From: Ectocarpus siliculosus
Taxonomy: Eukaryota > Sar > Phaeophyceae > Ectocarpales > Ectocarpaceae
Assembly: GCA_000310025.1 (NCBI GenBank)
Contig: FN649755.1
Location: 923,221 to 949,994 of the forward strand
DNA: 26,774 nt
Direction of reading: 5' to 3'
The position numbers and the translations under genes are program-made. Under the pieces are notes generated by a model. It ran no database searches, had not been told where the DNA came from, and saw only the letters and a program-made list of their open reading frames with translations. This document shows positions 21,601 through 26,774 of the stretch, one piece after another (the stretch's first letter is position 1; every line of letters begins with the position of its first letter).

Positions 21601-24600
21601 TGTGTTCACGCGTTTACCTTCTTCGTCTGCCATTCTCCATGACCCAACCCCCAACCCTCCCTTCCCTTCCCTTCCCTTCCCTTCCAATCCCTTCCCTTCC
21701 CTTCCCTTCCCGCGCAACGCCATCTCAGGACGGTTTTCCCATCTACGGGCAGCTGGGGCCTGGCGGAGTCGAGATGAAGGTATGCATAGTTCGTGGGTGT
21801 TGTTGTCGTGCGGCTGCTGATATTTCGTCCCCATACGTATCTGAAAATTAAGATAATTAATAAAATTCTCCCCCAATGTATAGCGTCTTCGGTGGAATAT
21901 CGTAACCAACCACCGGTTCCCCGCTGTTCTTGGAGTGAACGGGGCGGGCCTCTCTTTCGTTTTTTCTCACCGGCATCCTTCATATTCCGGACAACCAGGG
22001 GCGGAACACCAAAAACTATCTAGAAAACACATCTCTCCAGATGCCTTGGAACACGAACAGAAGCCCCGTATGTCGCCCCGCCCTGCGGGATGGAAGCGGG
22101 GGCGCAACGCTCCGGCTATGCGGCACGCGATGCCTTCCGTACACGTCGCAACTGCTTCCTCTTTTTGACGGCCACAGAAAAGTGACCCACTAAAGAACCC
22201 GAACCGGTTCATCTTCTCGTAGTTTGCGCGAGCGTTTCACTCCAAGGGAGGAGGCGGGTGCGCCAATGCTGCCCCGCCCTCTGTTGCGTGATGACGATGC
22301 GTGCACACGAATCACAGCCAGTCGTGCAGCCGAACGTCACGAGCCCCCTAACCGCTGGAACTTGTGTGCCGACAATATTTGGCGGTGTGTGGCAGATGTG
22401 TGGGGCAGATGGGGCGGACTCCACGGTTTGCCTCGACTTGTGCTCCGGGTACGAGGCCAGTATCGACGAGGACACCTTCACGTACCGCTACTACACGGTA
22501 CGTTACCGTATTCCGTATACCGCAACATGAATGGAATAAAAGCGCGTGATCGCTGCCATGATTCTATGTACCTTCTTTTGGAGTCGCGATTAATGTGTTT
22601 TGAAGTGCAAGCAAGACGAGCTTCCCGGGAACGGCGGGGGCGTTGCTTTGTGTTGCTGGGCTAGCCGGACGCGACTACGCAGAATTTCGGCGGCTTTCAT
22701 GTACCAAACCCACTCTGAAAATCACGGCTCGCACGTGCACAAGCTAGGTAGCGCAAGCGGCTAATGTAACCGTCAGTCCTCGGTTATCATAACCACGCAT
22801 ACATCAATGCCTATGTAAACAGGGACTTTTTATCACCATCGTGTCAGTTGGTGCGCATGTGCCAATCGCACACCCTCAACCAAGCGCGTTCCATCATCAG
22901 CATCTCATCCCCCGCAGATCGAGCAATTCTTGTCTAGCCATGGACACGAGGGCATCTATTACGAACGAAGTTCGTAGCCCTTGGAATCATCCGTTGTTGT
23001 AACGCGATACTCCGTCGTCGTACTCCGCACGATCGTGGTATGGGTGAACCGCCGGCACAACCGCCTCTTTCGTGCCGAACAACCGTATTGAGCCCGAATG
23101 ATGATGATCGCGGTTTTCCGTACTGGTGGTGGTTTTTTCTTTTGCTTGCTGTTCGTTGTTCGACCCACGCGTGCGTGTGTTGTGTGCGCCCGACGTCCAG
23201 TCATGTGGCTTCGACGAGTCGTTCTTCCCCTTCACCCTCAACTGCTACCGCGGCTGCTGCCCGACGGGCGTCACGTGAGGCTTGGTCTCTCTTGTTGTTT
23301 GTTTATTGTTGTTGTCGTTGTTGTTGTTGTTATCGTTGTGGTTGTTGGTGGTGTTGTCGCTGTTATTGTTGCTGCTGTCGTGTGATGTTCTGTTTGGAAG
23401 CAGCTGTCCACATTTCTAGCCTCGGTCCTGAAGCCGCTAAGTAGGATGAAAGCTGGATTCACACCGAAAGGGCCCTCCTCCTGAGCCACCCGACGTTCCT
23501 TCTACCCACGCCTTGTTGGTTCGGCGACTTTTAGCAAGATCAACATGGGCGCAGGCGTGGTGTTCCCAAACGAACGTAAACTCACGCCTTGTTGGTCGTA
23601 TCGCGAGCTACGCGGGGATGACGTAGGGTGACAGTCTAAGGTTTTCACGCCCCGGCTTGCCACACCCCGCGTAGCCCCCCCCCCCTCGTGGGAAAACGCT
23701 GTTACCATGTTCCCGCCAACACTTGAAAATGGAACAACGGTGTGCGTGGCACCGTCGAAATCTGTAGGCCCAACCTTTGGCGGTCACAACAGTGTATCTT
23801 CTCCGGCTCTCGCTGCCACGGCCCTGCCTCCTACATACCACGCATGGTAGTGAGATTGACAACGCATGTGGCAGAAATTCAGTATCACGGCGACACCAAA
23901 TCACAACTGCGTGCCCGCAGGTGGAAGGTGGAAATTGGGGTCGAAGGTCAATTTGTTAGTTCGTCGGCACCGTCGAGTACAAGTTGCTGTACTGAGTTTA
24001 GTGTATGATGCTACTCCTGAGATAGCCGTGCTGATCACCTATTTTTTTTTATCATTTCGTGAACATATGGGCCTTTGCTTCAAATTTGCTCTTTCACATT
24101 TGCTTTCGGCGGGCCCGCACTATGTACAGTCTAGCAAATCCGCGGCAATCACGATACACACAACCCTCACGAGGAACCTGCTCAATGTTGGGCCAAACAA
24201 ACGATAAACTGCGTCTAACACCTCCTTCGCCATGGGTCGATCCGGCGACCGCAACATGTATTTTCCTGCGGGCGCGCGCGGTGCTCTAGCAACATTGGCA
24301 AACGAAACAACGTTTTCACGAGGAACCTGCTCCCTGTTGGGCCACGTCAACGATAACGTATGCTTATCAACGATAAACTACGCTTCGCGATAAACCGCGT
24401 TTAACAACCATGCACTGCGCTTAATAACTCTTCGCTCGATCCGGCGACCGCAATTAACAACAGCTGCAGCGACAGGATCGAGGCCTGCGGGGACGGCGCG
24501 CTGATCGGCTACACGGGCGACCACGTGCCCGTGGCGAGCGAGTCGCTGCACGAGCCGTACGATGCCCTCCTGATCTCAGGGGACGACGAAGACATCATCG

Positions 24601-25736
24601 GCACTGACTTAACGGTCAACTGCACCCTGTACCTGGGTGAGGGAGCGATGTGTTTATTTTTCTTCTCTTTAGCGAGTCAGCTTTGTCTCTCTCTTGCCTC
24701 TCTTGCGGCTCTCTTCCGAAACCAGCTCCTTCTGCCGCTGCGCAGGCCACTATTGCCGGACGGCAAGCGAACAGCTCTTCGTGTGTGTAATGACGAGAGC
24801 GAGTTTCGTTGGAAATGTGTGGAGTGGTCGCAATTCGTACCTTTGCTTCATCGCTTCCACCAGGGGCCGACTCGTTGCCTTTCGGCAGGGAAGGACACGA
24901 ATCTAAATTGGGCAACGATATTCAGCCGTCCTGATGTATTCCCTATTCTTTTATCGGCAGAAAAACGCCACCGTATAGAAAGGGGGGTAAGGGTTGTTCC
25001 GTTTCTCGTTCGAAAAAGAAATTTCAATGCGCATTGTGTTCTGTACGATTTCCCTGGTTGAGTGTGCCTGGACAAGGACAGAAAACGTACTACTTGAAGG
25101 ATGGGAACGCTCCTTGCATAGATTGGAGTTACAACCATTCTGAACTTTTCAACGGGGGAACGTTTGTTGAGCGTACTCACTACAATACTTCCCTTGGGGG
25201 GTTTTGGTTTCTCAAATCGGACTAGGCGCTGGGTCGGTTCAGGCGGCCAGCGGTGTTGCCAGCGTCGTGACTGCTCCCAAACTCCTGCCGCCATTGAGTG
25301 TTCTACTATTCCCCCACCCCATCTGACCTTTTTGTCAATTCGAAATATTGTAGGCGCTGGATCGGTTCAGGTGGCCAGCGGTGTCGCCAGCGACGACACG
25401 GCTGCGCCTCCTACTCCTGCCCCCATCGCCAGCGGCGGCGGCGGCGGCGGTGGCGGCGGTGGGTCCGTCGGTGACGCACCCACGCCGCCTCCCCAGGACG
25501 CCGCCGGAGAGGACCCCACCCCACCGGACAACGGAGGTTATGGATCGGTGGCCGGGTCTACACCATCTCCCGAAGCTGCTGCCACCCCTTCGCCCAGCGA
25601 CGACGGTGGGTCCGTGGACGGTTCATCTTTCACGCCATCTCCCGAGGCCGCTGCCGTGGCCGCACCGGAGGTCACCGCCCCGACAAGTACGCTATTGCGC
25701 CTGTACTCCGTAGGCGTATTTGTATTCGCGATTTAG
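18680..25736 (+). CDS. YHYH-domain secreted or surface-anchored protein, nine exons, 478 aa
   Basis: Exons are 18680-18930, 19526-19616, 20294-20415, 20891-21080, 21729-21779, 22396-22497, 23201-23274, 24464-24636 and 25354-25736. All eight introns are GT-AG and every junction keeps phase, giving 1437 nt ending in TAG. The product has a signal peptide (Leu-rich core 19-26, likely cleavage after Ala35), an acidic Gly-rich linker, a CPNH block (100-103), the family-naming YHYH motif (190-193, within GSYHYHSTAG), GWSYDGFPIYG (215-225), a Cys-rich segment, and FPFTLNCYRGCCPTG (about 278-292). After residue 352 come a poly-Gly run, a Pro/Ser/Thr-rich stalk and a hydrophobic tail ending VGVFVFAI. 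Sequons NGS, NES and NCT are present. Known: YHYH (Pfam PF14240) is a domain of unknown function, common in marine organisms. Inferred: secreted, and GPI-anchored or membrane-tethered through the tail. The ATG has a good context (gaacgATGG) and directly precedes the signal peptide. The splice structure is predicted, not confirmed by transcripts. Confidence 0.9.
19617..20293 (+). other. Intron 2 of the YHYH gene, no other feature recognised
   Basis: It begins GTGAGC and ends ACAACAG. A plus-strand open frame runs through its T/G-rich part (about 19839-20150), but its composition (Cys, Phe, Val, Arg from TTGTGT-type repeats) looks like a pyrimidine/GT-rich intron rather than protein. Confidence 0.7.
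21658..21712 (+). repeat. Pentanucleotide (CCCTT)n repeat in YHYH intron 4
   Basis: Roughly ten copies of TTCCC with one imperfect unit (TTCCAATCCC), just upstream of the exon 5 acceptor at 21728. It forms part of a long pyrimidine tract before the splice site. Open frames here on either strand are simple-repeat artefacts. Confidence 0.9.
23284..23384 (+). repeat. GTT-rich simple repeat at the start of YHYH intron 7
   Basis: A degenerate GTT/GTC trinucleotide tract of about 100 bases lies directly after the donor GTGAGG at 23275. Frames across it give poly-Val, poly-Cys or poly-Thr and are not coding. Confidence 0.85.
24166..24455 (+). repeat. Tandem duplication at the 3' end of YHYH intron 7
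   Basis: Two copies (24166-24258 and 24317-24455) both run from CACGAGGAACCTGCTC.. and TGTTGGGCCA through CGATAAACT.CG to TCGATCCGGCGACCGCAA. The second copy is longer because it contains extra CGATAA.C units. The second copy ends 8 bases before the splice acceptor used for exon 8. Confidence 0.8.
24461..24469 (+). other. Tandem splice acceptors CAG-CTGCAG before exon 8
   Basis: Two AGs six bases apart (acceptor at 24463 or 24469) are both in frame. Using the first adds two residues (Cys-Ser) before DRIEACGDG. The model uses the first, but the sequence does not decide between them. Confidence 0.5.
25226..25326 (+). other. Alternative or decayed duplicate terminal exon of the YHYH gene
   Basis: Inside intron 8 the sequence after an AG (ggactag) repeats the beginning of the true last exon almost exactly: GAGSVQAASGVAS here against GAGSVQVASGVAS at 25354. 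It is in the correct phase to join exon 8. It stays open for 33 codons to a TGA at 25324-25326 and ends in a short hydrophobic tail (VTAPKLLPPLSVLLF), without the Gly/Pro/Ser stalk. It could be an alternative last exon giving a shorter C-terminus, or a tandem duplicate that has decayed. Only transcript data can separate the two. Confidence 0.55.
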
Positions 25737-25830
25737 ACACACTAACTTTTTCTCCACTCTATTTTCAGTATGATAACAAAAACTGACAGCGAAAATATCA
25801 GGCAGCAACAATCGCCTACGGAGTACAGGC
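25699..25830 (+). repeat. 18-bp perfect inverted repeat spanning the YHYH stop codon
   Basis: GCCTGTACTCCGTAGGCG at 25699-25716 lies in the last coding codons, and its exact reverse complement is at 25813-25830 in the presumed 3' UTR, with 96 bases between. On the transcript the arms could pair, enclosing the stop codon. Confidence 0.85.
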
Positions 25831-26774
25831 CTAGCGCTTGCCTGGCGTAGCTCGGCCCCCCCCTGTGTGGCTGCTGCCCTCTTCCATTCCTTGTTGGGGG
25901 GTCTCGTAGTAGTTCGACCGACAACCATCGTCGTTTCGGGTTTTTTTCGCGCCCCCCCCCCTACTGGCTGTGCAAATCGATTGCCACATCGCAAGCACGT
26001 AGGCCACGCTGCTGCTGTTGGGCTTGCGCCCGAAAGCGTTGTGTTCTTGTTGTTTTCGAGAACATTGTTCCGTGTGTCGTGGTCGCGCTGCTCTCTGATT
26101 GATCCAGCGTAACTTTTTTTTTGTTTCCTTTGCTGTTTTGTGTGTAAACGGAGCCTCGTCGCCATTGGCTGCTGGGCCACCGACGAGAGGGACCCCATCT
26201 CGACCTCGATCCTTTACCCGCGACACTCTCCTTCCCTTTAACTTCCCTTTGCTCTTTAAAATCTCCCCAACAAGGATATCCCGCCTACCGGGAGATCCCT
26301 GCTTTAAAATGCTGCATGCATCACTCCGTACATAACGTTACGTTGCACAAATTCTCACGAGATAGGAGAATGTTATTAATGTCTTGTGGCTTGTCGGACA
26401 AGCGACAACAACAGTATTTATTTCATTTCTCCGGTGTCCTGCATCCGAGGGAGCGGGGGCGTGTCGGCGGCAAAGGGGCAGCTAGTTCCTTTGGCCACCT
26501 CTCTCCACTGGCCGGCCACCGCCGTACATCATTCCAGGTTGTCCTGCAGTTGCTTGAGACCGACCCCCTGTTCGCCATCTACCTGTTGTACTGCAGGGCC
26601 GCAACGCTACTAGGCTTCACTCGTTTGACACCCCAGATCCCGAGCCCATTGGTATATATCATATTTCTTTCTGTTGACAAGGAGAGCTAAACGCCACCCC
26701 CCCCCCCCCCTTTTTCTATTTCAGGGTCCCCCCAAGAAGTAAGCCTAACCCAACCTGAACCCTGGGGGGGCCCC
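25831..26774. other. Region downstream of the YHYH gene
   Basis: It contains C-runs at about 25956-25965 and 26695-26710. A plus-strand frame (26316-26690) has a segment LQLLETDPLFAIYLLYC after an AG (26536) that could be an exon, but nothing supports it further. No gene is named. Confidence 0.45.

Noticed and set aside
21550-21983. Minus-strand frames with GREGKGLEGKGREGK repeats
   Set aside because: They are translations of the (TTCCC)n repeat antisense to the YHYH intron.
23098-23489. Open frames rich in Val, Cys or Thr on both strands
   Set aside because: They arise from the GTT-rich simple repeat within a YHYH intron and overlap a real exon in another frame.
1-26774. CRISPR array, phage defence cluster or integrated phaeovirus
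   Set aside because: No short regularly spaced repeats with unique spacers, no prokaryotic-style gene clusters and no recognisable viral core genes were seen.

Overview
The window looks like nuclear DNA of a stramenopile, most likely a brown alga. The reasons are the two protein families that can be read, a YHYH-domain secreted protein and a FNIP-like 'FNQPI..WP.SL..L.FG' repeat protein, and the gene architecture: nine short exons separated by eight GT-AG introns of about 475 to 1190 bases, mostly near 650-700, as is usual in Ectocarpus-type genomes. No prokaryotic gene organisation, rRNA or convincing tRNA was seen. The genus cannot be fixed from sequence alone.

Layout. 1-2470 is gene-poor. 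It holds a 443-bp foldback (MITE-like) element at 661-1103 and a decayed stretch on the minus strand that still resembles a Ty3/gypsy reverse transcriptase. 2478-3624 (minus) encodes about nine FNIP-like repeats but carries a one-base frameshift and an upstream in-frame stop, so it is a pseudogene or an assembly error. 3630-7220 has no recognisable gene. 7221-15087 is bounded by two inverted copies of a roughly 260-280 bp repeat. Inside it are several diverged direct and inverted repeats and only doubtful reading frames, so it looks like old, nested mobile-element sediment. 16396-16641 is a 51-bp tandem array in which each unit can fold into a hairpin. 16658-17107 (minus) is the chromodomain tail of a Ty3/gypsy (chromovirus-like) integrase.

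18680-25736 (plus) is the one clearly intact gene. It encodes a YHYH-domain protein of 478 residues with a signal peptide, the conserved YHYH, GWSYDGFPIYG and FPFTLNCYRGCC blocks, a Gly/Pro/Ser/Thr-rich stalk and a hydrophobic C-terminus suggesting a GPI-anchored or membrane-tethered surface protein. Its exon phases all agree. The intron before the last exon contains a second copy of the start of that exon, with its own AG acceptor, an open frame and a different short hydrophobic tail. This is either an alternative terminal exon or a decayed duplicate, and it is the most interesting testable observation here. Several introns of the gene carry simple repeats or short duplications.

25737-26774 is intergenic or the start of another locus, with no gene I can name. 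I found no operon-like or defence-like system. The value of the window lies in the YHYH gene and in the repeat structures.
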